The notes: generated by a model from the sequence alone, not told the origin. DNA of 64,000 bases from Neckera pumila (GCA_963969595.1 OZ018417.1:13518501-13582500); one strand, 5' to 3'. Positions 34,076 to 47,309 are shown, counted from the first letter of the stretch. A program made the numbers and translations.

Positions 34076-37000
34076 ATGAATTTAACAGAAGAAGTTCTTC
34101 ACTTAATGAGTCCCCTTCCACAAGATCCAGGTGCTGCAACAGTCGAGACTCTAGTAATGCCGGATGTACTGCAATCAGCAGCTCTTTCAAAGAACATGGC
34201 ATCTCGTCGAAAGACGATGCGCACCGTTATTTGTAAATCGAGGGTAAGGTTGTATATAATCCCAGGACAAAACACAGATAAAATCGTACACTTCTGGGCC
34301 AGCATTTTGCAATTAACACGAGCTGTCGGGGTCAATTTTGATCATCTTGCTTCTCTTTCACAGTTGAATGTTCATAAAGGTATTGCGATGGCTGTTGTGT
34401 TGTGCGCTTGACTACAGGACACAGTATTCTTATGGTACTTGTTGTTTTTGCTTGAGCAGTATATTGTCGATTAGAATATGTACTGGGTTTGCCAAATCTT
34501 TACTCGCAATTGATTTGAGTGATCAGGAAAACTAAAACTTCCAGAGGAATTCGTTCATCTTTTAGAAGACAGGGGGAGAAACACTCCAAGCTGGTTAAAC
34601 CCTGCCAATTGTAAACATGAATACCTCGAGGGGTGGATTTCCTAATAGTGAGATTAAATATGAACCCGGTCAGATGTGTTTTTCTGGTCATGTCCTTAGT
34701 CTTTTTCATATCAATAGCAACTAGATGCTCTATCGGTGTGCAGATCTGGGAGGTGAGACTGGAGAGGCAATGATTTGATGGTTTTATGGATTTTTTAGGC
34801 TTTCTGAAACGAAGGGAAGATAATTTACTTTGGCTTTGTCACAGATGGAGCAGGATGTTGGAATACATCAGAATGGTCGGATTCATGCCTGCTCTCAGCG
34901 CTCAGTTGAAGAACACCTTCAGGAAACCTCCATTGGAGATGGCGGCACCCATCTTGTTGAGTTCTCCAATGCCATGCGGAGTACGAAGCAGTACCCTTTC
35001 TCTTGTGAAGTTTTCATGTCATTGCATATTGATTGTTCTCAGTTGAGCCGGCCATTGACTTTGAGTGTTAAAGTAGAGGATCTTATAATCGTTAGGTACC
35101 TGATCCCTTCTCCTATGCTGACCCCTGCTTCCTACTTCAGCTCATTTATTCCTACACTTGGTTGGACTTCTTACAGTTGATGTTTGCGTGGGATTATCAC
35201 AAATGATGCAGCTGTGGAAAAGGCTCTTCGGCAGTTGGCTGAGAGTAAAGGTAGAGCTCAAGATGAAGCAGCTGAGTGGAAACGAAAATATGAGATGGAG
35301 CGGTTGCGTGCTGCTTCTTTGGAGCAGGACCGGGAGCAGGAGCAGGAGCAATGTCAGTCATCTCCTGGTTTATCGAACTATCCTGGATCTTTAGCAAGGG
35401 TGGTGTTTATTAATCGTGTTCTTTTCTGAGTTTGGTAACCGTCTTAATGCGTTATTAAAATATCCAAGAGGGATCCTACCTTAACCAACAGAGTGCCTAT
35501 GTGGCCAAAAGTGTCAGCTTCCAAATCTGTAGGAGTTGAAATATATCATATAAGAGGCTTTAAGGAAGGCAACAAAATGTATCAATAGAAGGAAGAAAGC
35601 TTGTCCTACTTTTTTGAACTCTAGAATTACGCTTTGAAAGTTACTATTATCGACTATGAACTTCGAAAGTGGAGTTTCTACTTTTACCTTGGGGTTAAAC
35701 CTAGTATCTCTAACTTCTCAGGCTATTTGCTTTGATCAGATTCTTGGAGTGCTGGTGAACCATTAGATTTGGAGAAACCCGAAGCTGAGAATGGGGATCA
35801 AAGCCCTGGAGGTTCTGTGAATGGTTGTCCTCCCCATAGCAATTCTGAGTGTTGCAAGAGAGATGGTATCTGCTCTCAACAAATATTGCGCTGCCACAGC
35901 AGTTCATCTGGCAATGTTTCACTCTTTTCTGATGCACCGCAAATTGCAGAGAAGGTGGGGGTCTCTCATGCCATTCTCATGTATTGCTGTCAGTTATTCG
36001 GTCCTTGAAATCTCCACGTCCCATTTTGTACGTTCCTTTCAAAGTAGACCTTCAATAACATGGATTTTGTTCGCAGGCGTCTTTCAGACTACAATGGGGT
36101 TGTGGGGACAAGAAATCTCCGAGGAAACACACCCATGACGTTGTGTCCTTTGAGTGTGGAAATATCACTACAGCAAGTCCGAGTAGCAAACAGGTGTGAT
36201 GACTTCTCCGTCTTGCTCTTGGTTTCTGTCTCTTCCACAATGCCATGTATTGTTCACAGACCTGCTGGTTTTGGGAGATTGGTGGTTTGTTGGGAAGTCG
36301 ACTTTTCGAGGAACATAAACCTCTGGATTTGCTTGTCAAAATGCCTTCACTCTTAGCCGGGGCCATTTTTCACGTGAGCTGCTTGCAGATAACGTTGGCG
36401 TGGGATTCACCTCCTCAGTCTGTGTTTATATTGTCGAAGCCCAATGCTCCGACAGTCTCCGCTCTCTGCAAAGAGATGATCAGGTGAATTGTACCAGATT
36501 GCAACGACTTGTAAAAACAAGTTTTTTTCGTAGAATTGGATTGTTTCAGGACTTTTGGACAACATCACAAAAAGAGAATAGTTTTTATGATATATGGTGC
36601 GGTCTTCCTATGATCACAGTGATCATATGAAGGCATCCTTACAATACACAGGGAGACCTCCGTATGATCAATATGACCTTAAAGAGCCCCCTCAGACGAC
36701 GAAATGATTCTCTTGATGTTGTCTTGAAACTATCTAATAATATTGAAATTCTTTGGTCAATTATATTTCAATTTTCGTTAGAAATTAAGTCAAAAACAAC
36801 TTGTAAGGTATATAAGCCTAAAACCGGCCCTTTTAGCATCTGAGCATGGTTCCTATTTATAAACTGTCTTGCTTTTGTTGGACCTTGTTGGCAATTGAGA
36901 AACAATTCCAAACTCTCTCAGCATGCATTTTGTGGACACCATATGTAGAAATTATGAATTTTCAAAGTGCTGATTATAGGTGTACCCAAAATCGACTCTA

Positions 37001-40000
37001 ATCACATCTTCAGCGGATGGGGCAAGAATCTAGATAGGTCCCTGTTTTAGTATCAGGGTCGAAATTAGGTCTACTTACCTTTAAGGACTTCCACAGTATA
37101 ATGGGTTAGTGGCCGATTTCAAAGTCTATTTTTTGCCTGGGTCTATTTAGCATTGTGCTATTACTCACTTAAATGTGCAGGACTCTGTTCAACTAATTTA
37201 ATGTGCTTCGTGAATTGGTGAGGATGTAAGTCCTCAGGGTTGATTGTCTGATGATAGGAATACTGGTCCTATCATTTAGGAAGCTCCTAAAATACTTGTG
37301 GGAGTAGTAGGTACCATTTATTTACTCCTCCATGGTCTTGACATCCTCAGATGGTTGAAGGAGGAGAAGGGGATCGGAGTGTTCGTAGAGCCTCGTGTGA
37401 AGAAGGAGCTTTTGGAAGACAACTCCTACTTCAGTTGCGTTCAATCTTGTGATACAGGTGCGCAGTCAAAGGATATGTTTTATCTAGAATTTTGGGCCAA
37501 GGAGGTCCGTATGCGTTACTCATTGGAAGAATTTGTCATGTGCTAGTCTCGTTTTCTACTACTAGCGTTTTCAATTGAACGAAGTGCAAGCAACACGATA
37601 ATGAGTTCCACTTCTACATAACCAGTGAAATATTTCTGACCATGGTTTGCATTATGATGATAATACCCTTGGTGCTAATACCCTTGTGCTGCTTTTATCT
37701 ACACAGAGGAAGAAGTCTTGCAGCTGCACAACAAAGTCGACTTGGTAGTCACGTTGGGAGGTGATGGAACAGTACTTTGGGTAAATTTCATTTTGACCAT
37801 TTCTTTTGGAGGAAACTAATTGAACAAAACCTCTCAGATACACTTTAGAGTGCATGGTCGATTTTTACGTCCTGAATTTCCCTAATAAAATCTGTCACTC
37901 TTCTTTCTGTTCTTTTAACCTCCAAGAAATTCCTTGAAGTTCGGCTATGTGAAACCTAGGGTTTGTAGCAAGTATTGTAAATCTCAGTGTGCTAGTTCCA
38001 TTCCTTGTATTATGACCAAATATTGTGCCCATTAAAGTCTTAAAAGAAATAAAATGTTGGCTTTTGGTTCAATTTAGAGCAAATTCCAAGAAGCTCAAAA
38101 AAGGCTTTGGGCATTTAGTGGTTAATATTCCCTTTCTTGCCTTCACATCTTGTTGTTTACTAATGGAATGATGATGCTATGTGCAGGCAGCAAATATGTT
38201 TAAAGGACCTGTGCCTCCGGTTGTTTCTTTCTCCATGGGCTCACTTGGTTTCATGACACCATTCCGTATCCTACATATTCAAGACGATTTCGGATTTGTT
38301 CTTGATTGTTGTAGATATTTTGAACCCTCATTTTCCTGTATATATACACGGTTCTCAGTAGAATTGGACTCTTTTGGAACTGTTAAGACTACGTCGCAAA
38401 AAGAACCTTCTCCATGATTCATAGGCGGTCTCTCTATGGTCACAGTGATCATAAAGAGTCCTTCCCATGATATATAGAGAGGCCTCCAGTTGATCACCTT
38501 GACCACATGCAGTCCTCCTCATGAATCATGGGTATGATGTTTTCTAAAAGCTACTAAAACAGTCTAATTTGACTGATAATCTTAATATATTAGATGTCTG
38601 ATTTCTTAGAATCAATTTCTACCCTTTGACTACATCACGTAGTACTGGTGTTTTAGTGTTATTTCCGGTTACCCTTAACTATTTTCCGGATTAGAAACGG
38701 ATCATTACAAGGAGTGTTTGCAGAAGTTGATAAAAGGTCCTGTGTATATCACCCTTCGCCATCGGTTGCATTGCCAAATTGTAAGGAACCCGGATAAACT
38801 CAAGGAAGGTGAAGATCCACTTGATCCAGAAATTCATCTGGTGCTGAACGAGGTTTCGATTGACCGAGGCATGTCATCGTTTCTTACGAACCTGGAATGC
38901 TACTGTGATGACATTTTCGTCACATCAGTACAAGGAGATGGCCTTATTCTTTCTACTCCATCAGGGAGCACTGCATATTCTCTGGCGGCTGGTGGCTCCA
39001 TGGTTCACCCGCAGGTAGGATCCCTTGGTTTGCAATTGCATGCACATCTGTTCTGGTTTTGTTTACCAGCTTGGAGGTCTTCGTTCACATGCTTTTGAGT
39101 CGACTATTCTGTGTTCCATTCTTGACGCCTAGAACTCCATGTAACCTGCAGCAGCTGAATAGTGTCCGTTTATGCCCGCACCAAGTAGCACAAGTGGGAG
39201 TTTTACTTAATGCCCGTTCTGTCAATTGTGAACTAACTGGGATTATACGATATTTTCTAGTGCTAAAAATTCATGCACCAACCAATTAGCAGCAGTAACT
39301 TAATTTGAGAGCCTAACTCTTCATTAGTTACCTTGCAAGTGTATGCGCCCAATATGTTAGTTACATCCAACTAGTTAGTGAACCTTAACGCCCCAGTTAG
39401 TTAATTGGCCCTGTGTTGGTGCGGGCGGGGTCTGTTACAGTGGAATGGCGAAGTACTATTATACACCACCTTTTCACAACCCACTTACTGAAAAGGGATG
39501 CTATTGCAGTCAGGTTTACAGGTTTCTGGTTGTGCATTTGGAAGCTGATAGTCAGGATAATCTCAGTCCATCTGAAAAGTATATACTCATTGGTATCATG
39601 TTAGATTGAAAATTTGATGTCTTGAATCTCTTTCGTTTTACAGGTTCCAGGCATTCTATTTACACCAATTTGTCCCCATTCATTATCCTTCAGGCCATTG
39701 ATTTTGCCCGAGTACGTGACAATCAGGATCCAGGTGAGTGACCCTTCGTTGTGTGCTACTTACCACCAGTGTGTTTCTACGTTTTTGACTCCAAGATCAA
39801 ATTCTTGAGAGGTGTTTCTTGGATGGAATATCCCTCTACATTCTTGATGATGGATTTTAATTAAAGGTGCCACTGACACCTCACTAGCGTAATCTTTATT
39901 TTAGTGGTAGGTAAAGGGAACCCGCTGTTAATAATGTTATGCATTACTGATCCAAATGCTAAAACCTGTGTTTGATCGATACTGCTTTAACCACTCACAA

Positions 40001-40333
40001 TAGATTTTTGGGGTAGTAGTTTTTTGTAGATTAATCATAAGTGGAAGGCAGCTTTGTTAGTTTATTATATATTTTAATTGACGATTCATTGCCATTGCGT
40101 GCAAGCTGCAGGTTCCCCTTAACAGTAGGGGCCAGGCTTGGGCAAGTTTTGATGGAAAAGACAGGCAGCAGCTGAGTGAAGGTGATGCTCTGATATGTCA
40201 CATGTCCGCATGGCCTGTTCCGGCTGCATGTGACAAGGAATCCACATGCGATTTCCTTCGAAGCGTTCGTGAAGGTTTGCACTGGAATCTTCGGAAGCGT
40301 CAGGGAACTGATGGGCCTATCTCCGGCATGTGA
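34076..40333 (+). CDS. NADK1: NAD kinase, plant NADK1 type
   Basis: Twelve exons: 34076-34243, 34845-34980, 35212-35367, 35740-35954, 36077-36193, 36389-36483, 37351-37457, 37707-37780, 38187-38265, 38695-39014, 39644-39733, 40112-40333. All are GT-AG with fitting phases, giving 592 residues. The N-terminal third is regulatory-like, with [19 protein letters not shown] and [16 protein letters not shown], as in Arabidopsis NADK1. The catalytic part has GGDGT (349-353), [24 protein letters not shown] (Asn434, Glu435), [20 protein letters not shown] and [19 protein letters not shown]. The enzyme phosphorylates NAD to NADP, feeding cytosolic NADPH pools. The ATG at 34076 is the first in exon 1 after a stop at 34028. 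If exon 1 is non-coding, the ATG at 34845 would serve. Three introns carry dispersed repeats. Confidence 0.93.
35545..35705. repeat. Dispersed intronic repeat II, copy in NAD kinase intron 3
   Basis: It matches 11140-11310 in PSF3 over about 165 bp (aaggaaggcaacaaaa, ttgaactctag, gctttgaaagttac, agtttctacttttacc). It lies in the intron between exons 35212-35367 and 35740-35954. Confidence 0.75.
36490..36790. repeat. Dispersed intronic repeat I, copy in NAD kinase intron 6
   Basis: It shares gtagaattgga, acatcacaaaaagaga, ggtcttcctatgatcac, agtgatcat and gagacctcc with 38340-38600. It contains the 17-bp palindrome atgatcacagtgatcat near 36609-36627. Confidence 0.75.
38340..38600. repeat. Dispersed intronic repeat I, copy in NAD kinase intron 9
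   Basis: Blocks gtagaattggac, cgcaaaaagaaccttctcc, ggtctctctatggtcac, agtgatcat and gaggcctcc match 36490-36790. The segment ccttctccatgattcat also matches the PSF3 intron copy. Confidence 0.75.
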
Positions 40334-42480
40334 TTGAATCCTTCCAAGGTTTTTTCTGGAGGTGATGAGCCTACTACCTCCGACTAGTTCAATGTATATT
40401 ATCTCTCATTCCATGGCTACGGTAGAAAATATTTTATTAATGCAACTTCAACAAGCGGATCGGACTAATGGGAAAGCTATATCGACTCATGGAAGTTGTA
40501 GAAAAATTTCATCATGTATCAATTGTGCATATTAGCTTATAATTACTTTGATTTGTATTCTCTACTTGGGAATATTCGTACTGGACGTGACACAGTTGCA
40601 GTGCTTATGAAGACTTTCGATGGGGATACTCGTCTGGTGTGTAGCAGCCTTGATTGTGTCAGTGAGTTTGTCGTTTCCTAGTCACATGTAGACATAGTGC
40701 AAATAAACTTAGGTGACCTTTTTAGAGCATTACACAAAAAGTGATAGATTTTCAAACTCTTTGCCCTAATTTGTGGATTAGTGGGCTGTGAGCGTTTATT
40801 TATCATCTAGATTTGCTGGGGTATGCTTCTAGGGACATGCTCGATTTTGAGTGATTTTTACTACTGTAATTCAATGTTGAAACCAAGATAGTCACACACT
40901 AAAGTAACAACACCTTGTGATTTGTTTAAAAATTGTCCCATCTAGATTCTTGCTTATAATGCACAGCCTTCATACCTAAAGACCTTGTGATTTGTTTGCA
41001 AATTGTCCCATTTAGATTCTTGCTTATAATGCACAGCCTTCATACCTAAAGATCCTAGGGTTGTTTTTTTTCACCTATTTTCAACACTTTGAAATTCATA
41101 GTTTATTCATATAGAGTCCAAATATTGCATCCTAAGAGATTCTAGAATATTTATTTAACAATAAGATCCAATAAAAAGCTTTTATAGTTCAATAATAAGA
41201 ACTATGCTCAATCCTTTATTCATATGCATTTAACACCTAAATGTTTGAGGTACCAAATTATGGTGCCAACAATACTTTGATGTTAAATAGAATCTAATCA
41301 AGTTGCTATTTTTAGTAGCTTATATTTTTGGAAAATTCTTTTTGAAGTCCAGTTTTAGCATCAAAAATCCAATTTTGAAAATGAATGGATTTGATTTTTC
41401 TATTCAAAATTTTATGTGAGGGTGTCCATTGCAATCTTGACTTTCCGTAGTGTTGAGGACTCTTGGAAATGAGCCTCAAATACATTAGATCTTGGAGAAA
41501 AAATCACATTAGAAATTCATTTAAAAAAATTGTAGAGTAGATTTTGAGAAGCCATAAATTGATTGGAATTATGCTTGTTAAGCCTTTTAACCTCAAATTT
41601 TTTTGGTGACCAAGTTTTTAGACTTGACATGTGAATAGAGGATTGAAAGACTTCAAGTCACTTTCGTAGTTTTAACACCTTCATGATCAAACATTATAAT
41701 CTATCCATATGTGATATTGTTGTGTTTTCTTTTCCTATGTGATCTCTAACATGTCTAGTTTGAATTTATATGGTTATAATTAAAAAAATTGGTACAACTT
41801 ATCAAAAAGTTGGCTTCTTGTTCAATCTAGAGCAAATTCCTAGAAGCTCAAGAAAGGCCTTGGGCAATTAGGGATTAAATGTTGTTACCTTAGAAGTTTG
41901 AATGCTCCATTCATGCATTTTGTTATTGTTGATCATTTGAGGTAATGATACTTAATTGTAACTTGTCTTCAAAACCAATCTTTATAGATTCTTTCTTGAA
42001 GTATAGAGTCTTAGGATTGATTTTGAATATGCACCTATAATCATGAATTTGAATATTCATAGATTATTCATTCAGTATAACAAAAATGCATACTAAGAGA
42101 ATATGGAGTCCCTTTCAAATGTAAATAGAGTCCAATAAAAATTAAAATTTAACTCGAGTGCATATTTGGACAATTTTAGGTGTATTTCCTTCATGCCTCA
42201 CCTTTGTGCTTTAAGTGATAAGGTAAACAGATCCATATGTCTGTTTTAGAGGATAGTATACTTCTAGAAGTCTAATGAATTGAAAAATTGGTTCACAAGA
42301 TTAGCCTTTTCATGCTGAATGCAAAGACATATAGGAAATTACATAAAAAGTCATGGAAAAATCTTTATTGAAGTCCAAAGTTGGGACCCGTAGGTTCCTA
42401 CAAGCAATTGTAGACCTATAGTGACGTCGTCCCTTTGCTGACTCCTACCTGACAGTTGGAAACGGAAACATACTAAAAAA
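40334..42480. other. 3' flank of NAD kinase and AT-rich spacer
   Basis: The first part is probably NAD kinase 3' untranslated sequence. A 70-bp tandem duplication lies at about 40911-41050. From about 41046 to 41872 a degenerate member of the TTAA-flanked family is likely (left acctaaagatcctagg; right ggccttgggcaattagggat before taa). Its right-end text aatctagagcaaattcctag also occurs at 38070-38130 in NAD kinase intron 8. No gene is visible. Confidence 0.4.
40911..41050. repeat. Two tandem copies of a 70-bp unit
   Basis: The unit accttgtgatttgtttgcaa, then attgtcccatttagattctt and gcttataatgcacagccttc, then atacctaaag, appears twice in succession with only a few differences. Confidence 0.85.
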
Positions 42481-43125
42481 TAGACCGTTTTTCGAGCAGT
42501 GGAGAACGAAGGAGGCGGTCACCCATGTGGCTTCGCCAGTTGCACAGCATGTCAATAAGTCATGCGCTGGAGCTTCAAATACAAATAAATTTTGAACGCT
42601 TGGCGCGCAACGACAACTTGAACTCCGCTAGCAGAGTTGTTGAGGCCGAGCAGAAGAAGTCCGTCATCCATCATTCTATCTTCCACAAGCACACACTGAG
42701 ATGGGCATGCTTAGCCGATGAGGTGCTGCACTTGCTTTGTCTTTGTCCCTGTCTCACACATCCTCCCATGCTGGAGTGGCCGTTGCTATGACTGCGATGG
42801 ATTTTACTCAAAGTTGTCTTCATCGTTTTCTTCCTTAGTTGCGAGATTCGCCTAGTAAGGATCGTCGCAGTGAACCCATGCTGGAGGAATAGTGTGCACA
42901 GAGGGGGCCCGTGCACGTCTTTGGCGCTTTGCTTGAAGGCGGGCCTTAGCTAGTCATTGATTCTAGCGACAAGTAGGGAGACAATACATTAAAAGTTTTT
43001 CCTGTGTATTGGCCGAGAAGAGGGGGAGCCACTGATTTGATTCGTTGATGAAGCTCCTCCCCAGCTTTTGCCACTGCTCTTGTGGACTAGCGCTCCTTGA
43101 AAGCCTTCTGGGCAACAGCCTTGGC

Positions 43126-45114
43126 CTATCGCTTTGTCTTTGCGACTTCCTTCCATCTTTTTTTCTTCTTTGCGCTTCTGCCTAGTGAGTTTGGCCTCCT
43201 TTTTTTTAACTGCTTCACATGCTCGGCTTCTTCTTTGAGAGGCACTTTTTCCTCCATTGCTTGCAAGTAATTGTCACTTGTCATTATTATTGACTTAGAG
43301 TAGTCAATAATGGAGTCTCGTCTTCTCCTTTGTGCAAGGCCGGGAACCTCAGGCAATTGGAAAAAGTTATGTTGTGTTGGTCTTTGTCCTGTGCTGTGTC
43401 GTCAAGATCTGGGACCTCTGAGTCGAAGGAGTTGTCTTGCCCTAGGTCCACCGAATGCTGCACGAAGAAGTGGCCACGATCCAATTGGGAGTCTACAACC
43501 CTCTCGCCTAGTAGCTCCTAGAGGCCAGCGTCGTCCGCAGGTATTTGGTCTTCTTCTCTTCCGTCATTGCTGCACACTGCTAGTGGCAAAATGAAGTCTT
43601 TGGGAAGTTCTTGAGAGCAGTCCACGTCCATGCTGCCTGTGTCAACGTCCATGTTCGTTTGCAGATCTCGGTCAGCATTGCTATCTCTGTTGCGATTTTC
43701 ACCATGCAAGCTTGTGGTTGTCATTTCTTTGTTGTTCCTAAAATGTCAATATAATGCACAAACTGTCTGTTGGGTCCCATTTTCGTCTCTAAGGCTCTCG
43801 GGTTGAGTGGCCAAATACTAGTGCCTATGAATCCTTTCTGGAAGTTTGGTTTTGTCAAAGCTCTCTTCAATGCCAAATGCACCCATTGAGCCAGATCTTC
43901 CTTCCACTAGAAGAAACCTGTGTTTAATGTGACGAGCTTGATTTTTCTTGACGGTTTTTTCTAAACATCACAATAGACAAAACCATGGTTTTATATCAAT
44001 TATAACATCCATAGTAACATTAAAACATGGTTTTGTCCAATGTGGATGTCTAGAAAAATCCGTCAAGAAAAATCAAGCTCGTCACATTAAACACGGATTC
44101 TTCTAGTGTTTTGTGCCCCCTCCCTTTGTTTTGAAGTGTCCAGGCATCTCTATAATCTCAAAATGCACATTTGAACAGCCTGAAAATGCTGACATCTAAA
44201 AGTTGGAGTTTGTAACTAGTGTGAGATGGCAATGTAAGGACATCTAAACCTATTGCAGATGCCTTATGAACTACCTCCAGGGCCACGTGTGATCTGTGAC
44301 CATCAAGTATAAGTAGGTGTCTGTTGATAGTAGATATGCCTCCACAGTTCTCTAGGGATTTCACAAAATGTGAAATCCGTGACTAAAAAAGTCAACTTGT
44401 CATCCAAGCTTTTGCTTGCATGGCTATGGTCAAATCAGCTTCACATTTTCCGATGTAGTTTCTACACATCCGCTTCCCTCAGAATATATAAAACTGAGGA
44501 ATATACTCACCAAGAGCATTCATGCATGCGAGAATACTGAGTCACTCTCTTTGGTCTAGGATGATGTTGTGTAAATCTTAAGCCACGCTTTGCGAAAGCA
44601 AAGTACCACCACATTTTGCCCTGCCTAAACTCCTGTCTCGTCACAGTTCCAAATGTGGTTTTCATTGTAACCGTGTCGCCTGTAGAAGATGCTCAATTTG
44701 TGGTAGAATGAGTCTACATTTTGAGGACATAATCCCCGTGCCCTATTGGCTATTGCAGTCCAAGCCTTGCGTGGAACAGAGAACCAAGTTGGGATGTCGC
44801 CGTCGCCACCATTGCTGCCAATCGTTGCTAGGAATCCCATCTCAAAATGGATTGACTTTTGTTTGCATGATCTCAGCGACCTTCAATCGCAGCTGGGCAA
44901 TCGTCAGCAAAAAGTTGAGATCCTACATTTGCAGCAGATATCATTGCAGCTTGTCCTCTTCTTCAATTGTCAGAATCCCTTGTTGACCACGTTTTCTTGT
45001 AACAGTCCGATTGAAGTAGTGATTGGGTAGAGATGAAGGCGATATGCTATAGTGTCAAGCTGCAGTTTGAAGGCAACATCCTCTCTTCACAGCTTTGAAC
45101 GCTAAGTGAAGCAT
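43126..45114 (-). pseudogene. Decayed pogo-like (CENP-B HTH / DDE_1) transposase
   Basis: Read on the minus strand from 45114: a psq-type helix-turn-helix (AFKAVKRGCCLQTAA), RKRGQQGILTIEEEDKLQ, then LLTIAQLRLKVAEI, ARGLCPQNVDSFYHKLSIFY and HIWNCDETGV with the first catalytic Asp. Next come RHLLILDGHRSHVALEVVHK (second Asp), LTLPSHTSYKLQLLDVSIF (third Asp), and finally RRRDSIIDYSKSIIMTSDNY with a Lys-rich coiled-coil tail. This order is that of pogo/Tigger-type transposases. In-frame stops include 45055-45057, 44941-44943 and 44923-44925, with many more between 44600 and 44365 and frame changes. A CACTA-type MITE (43905-44108) interrupts it. Terminal repeats of the parent element were not found. 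Confidence 0.88.
43905..44108. mobile_element. CACTA-type MITE nested in the pogo pseudogene, 204 bp
   Basis: It starts cactagaagaaacctgtg and ends cacggattcttctagtg. The arms form an inverted repeat of about 62 bp with few mismatches (tttaatgtgacgagcttgat, then ttttcttgacgg). The terminal 14-mer equals that of 14489-14714. Flanks ttc and ttt give an imperfect 3-bp duplication. Confidence 0.9.
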
Positions 45115-47309
45115 GCCATTGGACCAGGCCCCTTATTGTGGTCTACGGATTTTACAAGGGAGAGGAGATTGTTGGGGCATGGGGCCCATGTTTGACGTTG
45201 GAGCAATAGCAAGGATACCAAGTCCATCGTGTTGTCCCTGCAGCGATGTGGGCATCCACGGTCCACGGGAAGTGCCATCCATGATTGAACCCCTAGTTGG
45301 CATTGCAGACCTTGGCGGCTCACCAGCAGCAATCTCGATCCTTGTTTGAAGTCTGGTCACCGAAGGCGGGAGCTGAGGGAGAATGTTGATGGTTGCCAAG
45401 CACGTGATGGAGTTTCGGTGATGGTGTTGTTGAAAAGGCGGTTGACTTCATGTCTGCATGGCTGTGGCAAGGACTTCAAAGTGCTTCCCATGACTATCGT
45501 TGGTTTCTCAGGTAATCCCTAAATGCTATTCTGTAACATGTAATAAATTACAATTGAGTGTTGCATACATCTTAGAGAAAATTTATTTAGTGCCGAGTGA
45601 GTTCGAAGCTCAAGGACTTCTTTTTTATATGAAACAATGAAATGTCTTGTAACAAGCATTCATGACGGCATTGCAAAATTCCTAACAATGGTTTGTGACT
45701 GAGAGGTGAAATGGTGGAAAACATGAAACTAGCGTGAGTATTATTGAAGTTGTGGATTAGTCTTTTGTACAATTATATGATTGTAGTTTTTCACTTAGTT
45801 ATTGTTCTCTATTGCACAATGTCTATTGTACAATGAGATGACTGTGAAATTAATGAGACCATGAGGTGCTCTTCACTTTGATGTGTACATCAAGCACCAT
45901 GGACATAGGAAATTTCTTATATTAATTGTGTCCTATTGAGACATCGGTAAATATTCAAGTTTCATACAAAATACAAATGCAAGCAAATTCACAATGAGCA
46001 TGGGTCTTCACTCTTACCAAAGTTGCCAGTTGCTGTCACTGTCAACTACCACAACAATGTCTACACTTTGCTCTAGCAAATGAGGAAGTCATAATCCGTT
46101 GGTAGAACCTTTGATTAGTCAAACTTGCAGAACTACCCAATTTGCAATGATCAAATTTGCCAAACTACAGTACTAAAACTACACGATGCACAAAGATAGA
46201 AAAATGGCAAATCACAATCAATGAACTATGCAATATATTCTTGTATAGCTTGTTGATTTATGCACCTTGGAAGGTAGCACATGATTTGTGTGCCGTGAGT
46301 TGATCATTTTATAGGCTCTCAACCTAGAAGCAAAAGTTATTGTCTGTTGTGCCATTCATTGAAACCTTGCTGCCATTCATCAAGGGCTGCCATTCTAGCT
46401 GGCAATGCATTTTATTACGGTAGAATTGCACCTACACTTGTCATGCTCAAGCCACTTCTCAAATTCCTAGTGATTGATAACCAATAATTGTAAAACAAAA
46501 ACGCGATTGTGCAAACAAGTGTCATTGCCAACTTCTTATGTTTCTGAAACCACTCTGATAATACATTAAATAAAAAATTAGTTGCCTGAAATTTGCATCC
46601 GCCTAATTTCATCAATGATTAGCTCATTAATTACGTGATTTCTAGATCTCAACTGCACGCTGATGGGGTTTGTCATAGAGTGTGGCATTAGGGAGTAGTC
46701 GGGAATGGGTCTGCTTACCTTACAAGTAATTTCTAATAAAATGCCCTATTATGCTTGGAAATTGCATGTGGGTTGATATTGTAGGTTTTGTACATGGATG
46801 TGAACATGCATTCCTCTTTTCTGTAATCTTACTCTTTTTTGGGAAAAATGAAAGGATTAAAGATTTAGTAAAGAATTTTCTATGATCTAAGAGATTAATA
46901 AGAAGACTAGCAGTGCTATTTTGTAAGCTTGTGAGCAAGAGCCTATGAGCATTGAGCGGGGATTATGTAAGCATTGAACTCAAAAATTTGAAAAAGTACT
47001 AGAAAATTTAATACTATTTCTAAAAATAGATTCCATCTATAAATTTTGGTCAAAATTTATTATTTTCTATAAATTTAGTACCCATTATTGTGGACCTATT
47101 ACCGTGATTATGCAAAATTTAGATGAAAATTATAATTTTTAGTGCTATCTAAAATATTAGAATTATACATTATGAAAATGACAAACTCAATTGATGTGAA
47201 AGATGAATGGATATGTAAATAAGTTTGTATAGAATATTGGTTGATCACTACCTACAACAGCATGGATTCATTTCAAGGCTGATGGAGGTTACCAATAATT
47301 TTTTCTTAA
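45115..47309. other. Spacer between pogo remnant and the next TTAA-flanked element
   Basis: 45115-45540 is GC-richer and may be more of the pogo-like element, but no domain was recognised. The rest is AT-rich. cagtgctattttgtaagc at 46911 resembles a hAT terminus; see the rejected list. No gene is visible. Confidence 0.35.

Noticed and set aside
34076..40333. NAD kinase as a pseudogene, because the largest single open frame is only 126 residues
   Set aside because: Twelve exons with correct splice sites and phases give a complete protein with all catalytic motifs.
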